19,254 nucleotides of DNA, taken from NCBI GenBank assembly GCA_002315945.1, contig DCIJ01000001.1, positions 1-19,254 on the forward strand, in the 5' to 3' direction. Within the stretch, counting starts at the first letter, position 1. Every line of letters begins with the position of its first letter. The notes under the pieces are model-generated. The model saw only the letters and a list, made by a program, of their open reading frames with translations. It did no database searches and had not been told where the DNA came from. A program made the position numbers and the translations under genes. This document shows positions 8,104-18,222 of the stretch, in pieces. This stretch comes from Lachnospiraceae bacterium UBA1729. GTDB lineage: Bacteria > Bacillota > Clostridia > Lachnospirales > Lachnospiraceae.

Positions 8104-8104
8104 A

Positions 8105-8482
8105 CTAATAATCTCCTAACCGTCTTAATCCCCTGTAATACTCTCGGAGATTACGCTGAGATTTTCTATACTTTATGGCAAACACAATATACGTGATTGC
8201 TGAATATACCGCTACAAACACCAGATAGATAGTTAACAGGTTTTTCCCTGTGGCCATAAGATCTATCTGATAAATATCTTTCATAAACACTTCGAAGTCA
8301 TAATAAATAAACAGTGCTACTACGATAAGAAAAACAATAGTAGCACTAATTATTGACTTTAAAACCTGTAGCCCAATATAATCGCCCCTAAAATAGCTGG
8401 CCATATTTCTATTCTTTTTCCCCACATGCTCATCATAATATGTCATCTGGGCCATTAATCTAATCTTGTCCTGTGAGATCAT
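8105..8482 (-). CDS. Small uncharacterised membrane protein
   Basis: A 125-residue protein with two predicted membrane helices (about 43-61 and 82-103) and a strongly basic C-terminal tail with Arg/Tyr repeats (NLREYYRGLRRLGDY). The N-terminal 40 residues are hydrophilic and contain TYYDEHVGKKNRN. No domain is recognised. AAGGA lies 5 nt before the ATG. The stop codon is separated by a single base from the next gene, and the last codons of this gene supply that gene's GGAG ribosome site, so the two membrane proteins are probably made together and may form a complex. The positive tail predicts a cytoplasmic C-terminus. Confidence 0.83.
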   Translation of the reverse strand: MISQDKIRLMAQMTYYDEHVGKKNRNMASYFRGDYIGLQVLKSIISATIVFLIVVALFIYYDFEVFMKDIYQIDLMATGKNLLTIYLVFVAVYSAITYIVFAIKYRKSQRNLREYYRGLRRLGDY

Positions 8483-8491
8483 AGCATTCCT

Positions 8492-8893
8492 TTATTTCAA
8501 AAATCTCATCTTGTTTGAAGATTCCTTAGCAGGCTTTTTTTCTGCCGCTGCTGGCCTTCTAATAGAGCTATTAAGACCATTAATCATATCATTTTTGCAA
8601 TTATTGCACAGACGTCCAGTTTTAATCATTGCGCCACACAATTCACAATTTATTCCTATCGGTGAATCTTCTGAAAAGATCAGTCTTTCTTCTCTAATCC
8701 ACTGCTGAAGTAATGCAGGTTCAACCTCACACTGCTTTGATATTTCCGGAATACTTGCGCTGACATTTTCACGGATAAACTCTTTTACTTCAACAAACTT
8801 CTTTTCAATTAAATCCTTACATCCTGGGCAGATCGGTGGGCCCTGAATATAGTTAAATAGTCTTCCACATTTTCTACAGTTTCTTACTTCCAT
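8492..8893 (-). CDS. yvyF: YvyF-like flagellar operon protein (TIGR03826 type), zinc-ribbon and HTH-like
   Basis: A 133-residue cytosolic protein with four CxxC pairs: Cys6/Cys9, Cys22/Cys25, Cys83/Cys86 and Cys96/Cys99, consistent with two zinc-binding units. Between them, about 35-72, lies a helical helix-turn-helix-like segment (SIPEISKQCEVEPALLQQWI). This arrangement matches the Bacillus YvyF family, whose gene in Bacillus sits between comFC and flgM. Here it also lies directly downstream of comFC (15-nt gap), so the comFC-yvyF order is kept although flgM does not follow. The tail from 110 is Ala/Lys-rich and probably disordered. GGAGG is 9 nt before the ATG. The family is linked to flagellar regulation by context; its biochemical role is not settled. 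Confidence 0.84.
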   Translation of the reverse strand: MEVRNCRKCGRLFNYIQGPPICPGCKDLIEKKFVEVKEFIRENVSASIPEISKQCEVEPALLQQWIREERLIFSEDSPIGINCELCGAMIKTGRLCNNCKNDMINGLNSSIRRPAAAEKKPAKESSNKMRFLK

Positions 8894-8908
8894 ACCAGAT
8901 TACCTCCA

Positions 8909-9610
8909 TTACTGTCTCCCTATTGCTATGGCAATATAGTAGACATTTTTTACTCCCGCTGCCTTTAGCACGCGGGCAACTGCATCAATTGTACTCCCAG
9001 TAGTGTATATATCATCAATGATTACAATCGTAGTTAATTTTACATCATTTACTTCTAATTTGAAAGCATTTTCCAAATTATTTTGCCTATCCGTTGCTCC
9101 CAAAGCCTTCTGAGGTACTGTATTTTTCTGCCTGACAACCAGCTTTGTAACAACTGGAATGTGAATCAGTTTTCCCAGTTCCTTTGCCAGAATTTCGGCC
9201 TGATTATATCCTCTTTTGTGCAATCTTTTTTTATGAAGAGGAACCGGAATAATGGCCTGAACATCCCAGGCAACTATTGTTTTGTATAGCTTCTTTGCCA
9301 TTTCTTCTGCAAAAAATTCAGCATATTCTTTCCTGTTATTATATTTAAATCGGTAAATACTCTTCCTGATACAAGGATATTGAAATACCGCCCTCCCCTC
9401 TTTGTAATCATGTAAATGTGCTTCACAGTCTCTACAATATTCCTCTGTTTCACTGTCAAGCTGCTTACCGCACTTCTTACAAAATGGAGAATGTATATAT
9501 ACCAGTTTTTTTCGACATTTGCTGCAGGTTTTTCCGTCCGTTACCCCTAGTACTTTGTCACAAACCGGACACCTTCTTGGAAAGATAAGTTCCAGAATCC
9601 TTCTAATAAT
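8909..9610 (-). CDS. comFC: ComFC/ComF-type phosphoribosyltransferase-like competence protein, ATT start
   Basis: Read from 9610 the frame gives 233 residues, the normal ComFC length. The N-terminus begins (M)IRRILELIFPRRCPVC and has four CxxC pairs (Cys14/17, 29/32, 44/47, 59/62), as expected of the ComFC zinc domain. The C-terminal half is a type I phosphoribosyltransferase fold with the PRPP loop IVIIDDIYTTGST (about 196-208). ComFC takes part in handling incoming single-stranded DNA during transformation. The frame has a TAA at 9614-9616 and no ATG, GTG or TTG until Met at 9301, which would remove the whole zinc domain. An ATT at 9608-9610 has AGAGGTGG at 9617-9624 with 6-nt spacing, so I take it as the start; a second ATT (9607) and a CTG (9595) are alternatives. 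It overlaps the recD2 end by 8 nt. Confidence 0.87.
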   Translation of the reverse strand: MIRRILELIFPRRCPVCDKVLGVTDGKTCSKCRKKLVYIHSPFCKKCGKQLDSETEEYCRDCEAHLHDYKEGRAVFQYPCIRKSIYRFKYNNRKEYAEFFAEEMAKKLYKTIVAWDVQAIIPVPLHKKRLHKRGYNQAEILAKELGKLIHIPVVTKLVVRQKNTVPQKALGATDRQNNLENAFKLEVNDVKLTTIVIIDDIYTTGSTIDAVARVLKAAGVKNVYYIAIAIGRQ

Positions 9611-11840
9611 CTCTTACCACCTCTATTATTCTTAATTTTAGTCCTGTACATCTCCTAAAATCATTTTTATTTTCAATCATCTCCCCTACTTTGTCTCTGC
9701 TGCCCAATATTGTAATGCACTGCCTTGCCCTGGTTACTCCTGTGTATAAAAGATTCCTGTTCATTAGCATTGCAGGTCCCGACAGAATTGGCATGACCAC
9801 AGCAGGATATTCACTTCCCTGAGACTTGTGGATGGTTACTGCGTAAGCATGCTCTAATTCTTCACAACCCGAGAAGGGATAATCCACCAGTCTCTCATCA
9901 TCAAAACAGACAGTAACTATCTCAGCATTCATATTTATCTCTTTAATGACACCTATGTCACCATTAAATACTCCTACGCCTCTGTCAATTACTATATTTC
10001 TTCTTTCCGCCTTCCACTCAAGCTGATAGTTATTCTTAGTTTGCATTACCTTATCCCCAACTCTAAGAATTCTATCCCCAAACTGTCTTTCTACCTTGTC
10101 AAACTCTGGTGGATTAACATATTTTTGAAGTATCTCATTTAGTATCTCTACCCCCAGGTTTCCTTTTCTCATGGGCGTAAGCACCTGCACCTCATCTGGT
10201 CTGCAGTTCACATATGCTGGCATTTTTTCTGTGATTAGCTGCACCATGTGTTTGTATATTACTCTTACGTCATTTCTTTCCAAAAAAAAGAAGTCTCTGC
10301 TTTTATTATCCAATGTAATGCTCTGCCCGTTATTTATTCTGTGAGCATTATAAATTATGTGACTATCCTCCGACTGCCTGTATATTTTCTCCAGCTTTAC
10401 AACCGGAAAGCATTCTGACTCTATTACATCTCTCAGTACCTGACCCGGTCCCACACTAGGCAGCTGGTTGACATCTCCAACCATAATAAATACTGTTCCC
10501 GGAGCTATGGCCTCCAGCAGAGACTTAAACAGGAATTCATCCACCATAGACATCTCATCAACTATGATTACGTCACACTCCAATGGATTTGAAGAATTTC
10601 TTTGAAATCTGGGACTACGCTTGTCTGTTTCAATCAGACCTCCAACTTCCAGTAATCTATGTATAGTCCTAGCCTCAAACCCTGTGGCCTCTTCCATTCG
10701 CTTTGCTGCGCGACCTGTCGGTGCTGCCAGCATTATATCCATACCTCTGGTTTCAAATATTTTTAATATTGTATTAATTATTGTTGTTTTTCCTGTTCCC
10801 GGACCTCCCGTCAGTACAAACACCCCGTTATTAAGACTGCCCTCTATTGCCTCTAGCTGAATTTCATCAAGATCTATATCTAAGGTATCTGTAACACTTT
10901 TTATTTCTTTTCTGAGAACTTCACTGGTTATCGTCTCTCCCCGCATTCCCTTATAAAACATCTGAAGCTCATTTAGCATGGTGGCACATGCCATCTCACC
11001 GTAATAGCCAATTGTTGAATATACAGCGGCCAGACCATTTTCATTTTTTATTATCAGACGCTTCTCCATTGCAAGATTCATTAGCATAGGTTCCACGCCA
11101 TCTGGATCAACGCTTAATATTTCACTGGCAATGTTAACAAGTCGATCCTTCTCACAGAATAAGCTTCCTTCTGACATAATCTGTTGCAGAGCATACAGTA
11201 TTCCGCCCTTTATTCTGTAATCAGAGTCCACATTTATTCCCAGACTTCCAGCTATTTCATCTGCAATTTTAAATCCGATTCCAGGTATATCTTCAGCCAG
11301 CCTGTATGGATTCTCTTCTATAGCGCTATACATTCCAGCCCCATAATAGTTATATATTTTTAGTGCCAGATTATTAGAAATACCCAGCTTTTGCAGATAT
11401 AGAAAGGCTTCCCTCATTCCCTTCTTTTCTTCCATCTGCTCCCAGATCTGTCGGGCTATTCTCTCAGAGATTCCTTTTATTTCTACTAATCTCTCTGGCT
11501 GCTGTTCAATAATATCAAAGGTTTTATCTCCAAACTTCTTTACTATTTTGGATGCCAGTGATGGTCCCACACCTTTTATTGCTCCACTGGCCAGATAGCG
11601 TTCCATGCTCACCGCATCCTCAAGAGCAAGAACTTTTATTGCGCTAATCTTAATTTGCACACCATACATGGGATGATCAGTTTCGACACCTTCCAGTTCT
11701 ACATGATCACCATTTTCCAGGCCCTGGCATATTCCACAGCATGTATAGTCATCATCCTCACAGGTTAATTCAAATACGGTATACCCATTTTCTTTATTTT
11801 GAAAAATAATATGTTCGACATATCCAATATATTTTTCCAT
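9603..11840 (-). CDS. recD2: RecD2-type ATP-dependent 5'-3' DNA helicase
   Basis: A 745-residue SF1B helicase of the RecD2 (RecD-like, YrrC) group, which in Firmicutes works in DNA repair and replication fork maintenance without RecB or RecC. The N-terminal third holds an OB-like region and tandem helix-hairpin-helix motifs (for example GAIKGVGPSLASKIVKKFG at 86-104 and GIGFKIADEIAGSLG near 187-201), typical of RecD2 and absent from RecD of RecBCD. The helicase core has Walker A GGPGTGKT (345-352), Walker B with DEMS (428-431), a motif with HKSQGSE (about 671-677) and YTGVTRAR (about 699-706). The length is usual for the family. AGGAT lies 9 nt before the ATG. It is the first gene of the operon; its upstream region carries repeats described separately. 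Confidence 0.95.
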   Translation of the reverse strand: MEKYIGYVEHIIFQNKENGYTVFELTCEDDDYTCCGICQGLENGDHVELEGVETDHPMYGVQIKISAIKVLALEDAVSMERYLASGAIKGVGPSLASKIVKKFGDKTFDIIEQQPERLVEIKGISERIARQIWEQMEEKKGMREAFLYLQKLGISNNLALKIYNYYGAGMYSAIEENPYRLAEDIPGIGFKIADEIAGSLGINVDSDYRIKGGILYALQQIMSEGSLFCEKDRLVNIASEILSVDPDGVEPMLMNLAMEKRLIIKNENGLAAVYSTIGYYGEMACATMLNELQMFYKGMRGETITSEVLRKEIKSVTDTLDIDLDEIQLEAIEGSLNNGVFVLTGGPGTGKTTIINTILKIFETRGMDIMLAAPTGRAAKRMEEATGFEARTIHRLLEVGGLIETDKRSPRFQRNSSNPLECDVIIVDEMSMVDEFLFKSLLEAIAPGTVFIMVGDVNQLPSVGPGQVLRDVIESECFPVVKLEKIYRQSEDSHIIYNAHRINNGQSITLDNKSRDFFFLERNDVRVIYKHMVQLITEKMPAYVNCRPDEVQVLTPMRKGNLGVEILNEILQKYVNPPEFDKVERQFGDRILRVGDKVMQTKNNYQLEWKAERRNIVIDRGVGVFNGDIGVIKEINMNAEIVTVCFDDERLVDYPFSGCEELEHAYAVTIHKSQGSEYPAVVMPILSGPAMLMNRNLLYTGVTRARQCITILGSRDKVGEMIENKNDFRRCTGLKLRIIEVVRDY

Positions 11841-11867
11841 TTAATATCTATCCTATTTCAAGTAAGT

Positions 11868-11925
11868 TGTCCCTATGATAAGTATCACAACGCCACTTGA
11901 TTCGCCAGTGTCCTTGTGATAAGTA
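11868..11925. repeat. Direct repeat pair and hairpin in the recD2 leader
   Basis: Two 17-bp copies of TGTCCyTrTGATAAGTA type (11868-11884 and 11909-11925) match at 15 of 17 positions and start 41 bp apart, close to four helical turns. Within them TATCACAA (11883-11890) and TTGTGATA (11914-11921) form an 8-bp inverted repeat, extended by CACT/AGTG inside. No T-run follows, so this is not a simple terminator. It lies between the flgJ terminator and recD2, where an operator or mRNA leader structure would be. No convincing recD2 promoter was found here. Confidence 0.55.
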
Positions 11926-11927
11926 CG

Positions 11928-11964
11928 AAAAAGGCAAGGTGTCGCCTAAAGCTAACCCTTGCCT
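11928..11964 (-). terminator. Intrinsic terminator of the mreB-flgF-flgG-flgJ operon
   Basis: On the minus strand AGGCAAGG (11964-11957) pairs with CCTTGCCT (11939-11932) across a 17-nt loop, followed by TTTTT. It is about 45 nt past the rod-binding gene stop. Confidence 0.82.
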
Positions 11965-11980
11965 CATTGTCCATGCTATC

Positions 11981-12002
11981 ATTGACTCTATACTAAGTCA
12001 AT
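11981..12002. repeat. Short inverted repeat after the rod-binding gene
   Basis: ATTGACT and AGTCAAT (11981-11987, 11996-12002) are 7-bp arms around 8 nt, starting 6 nt past the rod-binding gene stop. It could form a small hairpin ahead of the main terminator and protect the mRNA end. No T-run is attached. Confidence 0.35.
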
Positions 12003-12007
12003 ATTAA

Positions 12008-12439
12008 TTAAACGATTGCTGAATTTTTACTTGCAATATCCATAGCCTCATCTGCTTTCTTGGCTGTATCAACATCCACACTTGAGGCAGATTCTCCGGT
12101 TCTCTTCATCTGCTCATAAAGCATCTGCGCTAGTCCGTAACCCCCCTGATCTGTAGTCATTTCAGCATACTTCTGTATCATCTGATCATGATAAAAATCA
12201 TCCATTGTGTTCTGAGCATTAGTGCTGTACTGCTTGGTTGGAACAGTCTTCCACATCTCCTTGAACATCTGCTCAATAAAATAGGATTCAAACTGTTTAC
12301 AGGCATCCATGAGCTGCTCATCATCAGATTTTCCAGAAGAGGTCTTCTTCCAGTCAGCCTTCATTTTTTCCAGATCGGCATTCTTCTGCTGTGTAATTGC
12401 CGCATCAGTATATACCGAAGTTAAACTTGAAACATCCAT
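12008..12439 (-). CDS. flgJ: Flagellar rod-binding protein (FlgJ N-terminal domain only)
   Basis: A 143-residue protein matching the Rod-binding domain at about 40-112, with CKQFESYFIEQMFKEMWK and, further on, YHDQMIQKYAEMTTDQGGYGLAQML. This domain caps or binds the growing flagellar rod. The C-terminal muramidase domain of enterobacterial FlgJ is absent, as is usual for Firmicutes, so peptidoglycan opening must be done by another enzyme. The C-terminal 30 residues are low-complexity. The AGAGG ribosome site lies in the last codons of flgG, and the gap between the genes is 6 nt, which points to coupled translation. It is the last gene of the shape/motility operon. Confidence 0.85.
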   Translation of the reverse strand: MDVSSLTSVYTDAAITQQKNADLEKMKADWKKTSSGKSDDEQLMDACKQFESYFIEQMFKEMWKTVPTKQYSTNAQNTMDDFYHDQMIQKYAEMTTDQGGYGLAQMLYEQMKRTGESASSVDVDTAKKADEAMDIASKNSAIV

Positions 12440-12445
12440 ATATTA

Positions 12446-13264
12446 TTACCTCTTAAGGTTATTAGCTGTCTGCATCATTTCGTCAGTAGTTGTGATTGCT
12501 TTTGAGTTCATCTCATATGCACGCTGAGCCACAATCATATTTACCATCTCATCTACAACCTGAACATTAGATGCTTCCAGATAACCCTGCGCCAGAGTAC
12601 TCTTCTTAACATTCGTACTTCTTGCTTCATTAATCGCTTCGCCACTGGCTGCTGTTGGAGAATAGTAGCTTCCACCCTCCTTATTCAATCCAGTCGGATT
12701 CTGGAACTGAAATAGTCCAATATATATCCCCAGGGGCTGTGGATTATTATTTGCATCAGGATAGAAAAACTGCCCATCATCTGAAATACTAAGCTTGCTG
12801 CTCACATAGTTTCTGTTAAATGTTATAGCTCTTCCCATGGAATTAAGCACCGGATAACCATCGGAAGTACACAGGGTCAAACCACCACCATCATTTGTAC
12901 TAAGAAAGAAGTTACCATTTCTTGTATAATTTATGGTATCTTCATCAACCTGCACCGCGAAGAAACCATCTCCCGATATAGCAAAGTCAGTGTTGCTTGA
13001 AGAAGCCTGAAATGATCCCTGTGTAAAAATACTGTTAATTGAAGAGTTTCTTACACCAAGACCCACCTGCGCACTAGTAGGCTTTGGATCTCCACTAGCT
13101 GTTGTAGACTGATTCTGTAATGTCTGGTACAAAAGAGATCTGAATCCTGCAACTTCTGTCTTATATCCAGTTGTATTAACATTAGCCAGATTGTTTGAAA
13201 TAACATCCAGATTAGTCTGCTGTGCTATCATTCCACTGGCTGCTGACCAAAGAGATCTTACCAT
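12446..13264 (-). CDS. flgG: Flagellar basal-body rod protein FlgG (distal rod; FlhP-like)
   Basis: A 272-residue axial flagellar protein. The N-terminal rod signature is SNNLANVNTTGYK (23-35), and the C-terminal signature contains SNVQVVDEMVNMIVAQRAYEMNSKAI, which together form the helical bundle of rod and hook proteins. Between them is the beta-rich FlgG-type domain with DFAISGDGFFAV and YTRNGNFFL. The length is close to the usual 260 or so of FlgG. GGGAGG lies 4 nt before the ATG. It follows the paralogous gene by 26 nt, the order known as mbl-flhO-flhP in Bacillus. Assignment of this copy as FlgG and its upstream neighbour as FlgF rests on gene order more than on motifs, since both are of one superfamily. 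Confidence 0.85.
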   Translation of the reverse strand: MVRSLWSAASGMIAQQTNLDVISNNLANVNTTGYKTEVAGFRSLLYQTLQNQSTTASGDPKPTSAQVGLGVRNSSINSIFTQGSFQASSSNTDFAISGDGFFAVQVDEDTINYTRNGNFFLSTNDGGGLTLCTSDGYPVLNSMGRAITFNRNYVSSKLSISDDGQFFYPDANNNPQPLGIYIGLFQFQNPTGLNKEGGSYYSPTAASGEAINEARSTNVKKSTLAQGYLEASNVQVVDEMVNMIVAQRAYEMNSKAITTTDEMMQTANNLKR

Positions 13265-13290
13265 AGTGCCTCCCTTAATTATTTAGATTA

Positions 13291-14073
13291 CTATCCGATT
13301 CTTCCAAGCTGATTAACCGCAATATCTAGCGATTCATCATAGCTGGTTATTATTTTCTGATTTGAATCATACTGTCTTTGAACGGCAATCATATTTACCA
13401 TTTCAGATACAACATTTACATTAGAGTTTTCAAGAAACCCTGATCTAACCTTGGCATCTGTTGGGATTGTTCTTGCACCTTCAACCGGCTCAAACATTGT
13501 CTCCCCATAATGGGACAAATAATCGTAATTTTCAAAATCGGTAATCCCAACCGTTCCAACTGCTGTTCCAGCTTGATATATGGTTCCATCATCGCCTATG
13601 GTCACAGCATCAACACGATTCTTTATTCTAATCTGGCGTCCTCTGTTATCTAAGAGATATTCTCCATCCTCTGTTTTGACAACCCCCTCTGAATCCACTA
13701 CAAAAGAACCGGCTCTTGTATATCTGACAACATCCTCGCCCTGACTATTTTGAGATCCAATAGCAAAAAAGCCTGTGCCTGTAATAGCCAAATCCCAGGT
13801 ATTGCCTGTAGCCTTTAATGCTCCCTCAGTATAGTCAGTATAGTTTTCTCCAATTTTTACTCCTGGAGCTACCATTCCCATTCTCTTTGCAACATTGGGC
13901 GCTTCAGAGGTATCCTTTATTTTATATGCCAGGACCTGTTTAAATGTCTCCGAAGTTGAACCTTCTTTTTTAAATCCAACCGTATCCACATTGGCCAGAT
14001 TATTTGTAAGGGTGTCCATTCTATGCTGTTCATTAAGCATACCTGTATATGCTGTATATAATCCTTTTAACAT
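13291..14073 (-). CDS. flgF: Flagellar hook-basal body protein FlgF/FlhO-like (rod protein)
   Basis: A 260-residue rod protein paralogous to the next gene. It has the N-terminal TNNLANVDTVGFK (23-35), the middle WDLAITGTGFFAIGS and YTRAGSF, and the C-terminal SNVNVVSEMVNMIAVQRQYDSNQKII. It is exported through the flagellar type III apparatus without a cleavable signal. The beginning MLKGLYTAYTGML closely resembles FlhO of Bacillus. GAGGG lies 6 nt before the ATG, and the gene is 31 nt after mreB/mbl. It could also be annotated as a FlgG-family protein; function in the proximal part of the rod is inferred. Confidence 0.83.
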   Translation of the reverse strand: MLKGLYTAYTGMLNEQHRMDTLTNNLANVDTVGFKKEGSTSETFKQVLAYKIKDTSEAPNVAKRMGMVAPGVKIGENYTDYTEGALKATGNTWDLAITGTGFFAIGSQNSQGEDVVRYTRAGSFVVDSEGVVKTEDGEYLLDNRGRQIRIKNRVDAVTIGDDGTIYQAGTAVGTVGITDFENYDYLSHYGETMFEPVEGARTIPTDAKVRSGFLENSNVNVVSEMVNMIAVQRQYDSNQKIITSYDESLDIAVNQLGRIG

Positions 14074-14104
14074 CCCAATCCCTCAAGGCTCTTTCGGAAT
14101 CAAA

Positions 14105-15100
14105 TTACTCTACATCCCTGTGTCCGGAGATAAATTCCATATATTTTCCTGTACCAATAGCTACCGCAGTCATTGGATCTTCTGCTGTCATAGTATTAAT
14201 ACCTGTCTCGTATTCAATAAGCTCCTCAAGTCCGTTTAACAGACTTCCGCCACCTGTAAGTACAATGCCTCTGTCTGCAATATCAGCTGCCAGTTCAGGA
14301 GGAGTCTTTCCTAATACATCCTTAATTACATCTACTATCTGGCTGGTAGGTCCTTTTAATGCTTCTTCTGTCTCTTCAGAAGAAACAGATACAGTTTTAG
14401 GAAGTCCAGTAAGTACGTTAATTCCTCTAACATCCATGTATTCTATCTCTGGACGCTGGAACGCGCAGCCTACTTTAATCTTAATATCTTCTGCTGTTCT
14501 CTCACCAATTACCAGATTGTGTTTCTGCTTCATATGACGAACAATTGCTTCGTCAAAATTATCACCTGCAACTTTTATTGATGCATGCTGAACAGTACCA
14601 TTTAATGAAATTACAGCTACATCGCTGGTTCCACCGCCGATATCAACTATCATATTTCCACAGGGCTTCGAAATATCTATTCCGGCACCGATTGCTGCTG
14701 CAATAGGCTCCTCAATAATAAATACTTCTCTTGCTCCAGCCTGCATTGTTGCATCTTCTACAGCCTTCTTTTCTACTTCTGTAACTTCACTGGGAACACA
14801 GACCGCAATACGGGGCTTACGGAAGGTTCTCTTGCCCAATGCCTTCTGGATGAAATATCTCATCATTTTTTCAGTTACTGTATAGTCAGAAATTACTCCG
14901 GCTCTTAAGGGTCTAATGGCCATAATATTTCCAGGAGTACGTCCTAACATAAGACGGGCTTCCTCGCCAATAGCTCTTACTTTTCTTGTATCAGTATCAA
15001 ATGCTACGACTGATGGTTCTTTTAAAACAACGCCTTTTCCTCTGATATAAACCAGAATACTAGCTGTACCAAGGTCAATACCCATATCTGAATATTGCAT
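14105..15100 (-). CDS. mreB: Actin-like rod-shape protein MreB/Mbl
   Basis: A 331-residue bacterial actin that forms filaments at the membrane and guides cell-wall synthesis. The phosphate-1 loop is GIDLGTAS (7-14), the phosphate-2 motif is VDIGGGTSDVAV, and the adenosine motif is VLTGGGSLLNG; GRTPGNIMAIRPL and GERTAEDIKIKVG are MreB-family blocks. The length is normal. GGGG at 15107-15110 lies 6 nt before the ATG. The gene is followed by flgF and flgG, the same order as mbl-flhO-flhP in Bacillus, so it is probably the Mbl-type paralog; no mreC or mreD is nearby, which supports that. Confidence 0.93.
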   Translation of the reverse strand: MQYSDMGIDLGTASILVYIRGKGVVLKEPSVVAFDTDTRKVRAIGEEARLMLGRTPGNIMAIRPLRAGVISDYTVTEKMMRYFIQKALGKRTFRKPRIAVCVPSEVTEVEKKAVEDATMQAGAREVFIIEEPIAAAIGAGIDISKPCGNMIVDIGGGTSDVAVISLNGTVQHASIKVAGDNFDEAIVRHMKQKHNLVIGERTAEDIKIKVGCAFQRPEIEYMDVRGINVLTGLPKTVSVSSEETEEALKGPTSQIVDVIKDVLGKTPPELAADIADRGIVLTGGGSLLNGLEELIEYETGINTMTAEDPMTAVAIGTGKYMEFISGHRDVE

Positions 15101-15126
15101 AATCTTCCCCTTTCACAATTACACTA

Positions 15127-15156
15127 TATATATGATCAGTGCTTCTTTTCGCACAA
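15127..15156 (-). promoter_or_regulatory. Weak candidate promoter of the mreB-flg operon
   Basis: Minus-strand TTGTGC (15156-15151) and TATATA (15132-15127) are 18 bp apart in the stretch between the uvrA terminator and mreB. The match is modest and the region is very A/T-rich, so chance is possible. The rest of the gap (15157-15228) shows nothing I can support. Confidence 0.3.
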
Positions 15157-15228
15157 AAATGCTAAAAAGCCAATTTAACTGATTAAGTGTAACATATAAA
15201 GGGTGCTTTTTCTACTCCCCAAAGTATG

Positions 15229-15287
15229 AAAAAAGCATGAATTCCCCCTGGAAAAAATCCTTTTTTTCTCTGGAGCATCCATGCTTT
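15229..15287 (-). terminator. Intrinsic terminator after uvrA
   Basis: The minus strand pairs AAAGCATG (15287-15280) with CATGCTTT (15239-15232). Inside is a second paired block (CTCC/GGGG and an AAAAAA/TTTTTT stem), and a T-run follows. It is about 28 nt past the uvrA stop. Confidence 0.82.
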
Positions 15288-15315
15288 ATGTCATTTATAT
15301 CGGCTTGGATTCTAT

Positions 15316-18156
<2,841 letters not shown>

Positions 18157-18222
18157 TTGCACTCCATTTTAACTACTAATTTTACTTATTTTGGGTTATT
18201 CACCACTGATACTTTCTTTTTT

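Noticed and set aside
9274..9459. Small minus-strand frame overlapping the middle of comFC, starting with ATG
   Set aside because: It is in another frame and shows no domain. The real ComFC frame is continuous through this region with all its cysteines, so there is no frameshift.
12885..12897. Run of CCACCACCATC type repeats inside flgG
   Set aside because: It encodes a short Asp-Gly-Gly-Gly stretch in a surface loop of the rod protein and is only a few codons long.
14049..14537. 162-codon plus-strand frame opposite the 3' part of mreB
   Set aside because: An antisense shadow of a highly conserved coding gene, with no ribosome site and a low-complexity hydrophobic/Ser-rich product.
18160..18162. 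GTG as the uvrA start
   Set aside because: It overlaps the GGAG ribosome site that is spaced 5 nt from the ATG at 18156, which is the better start.
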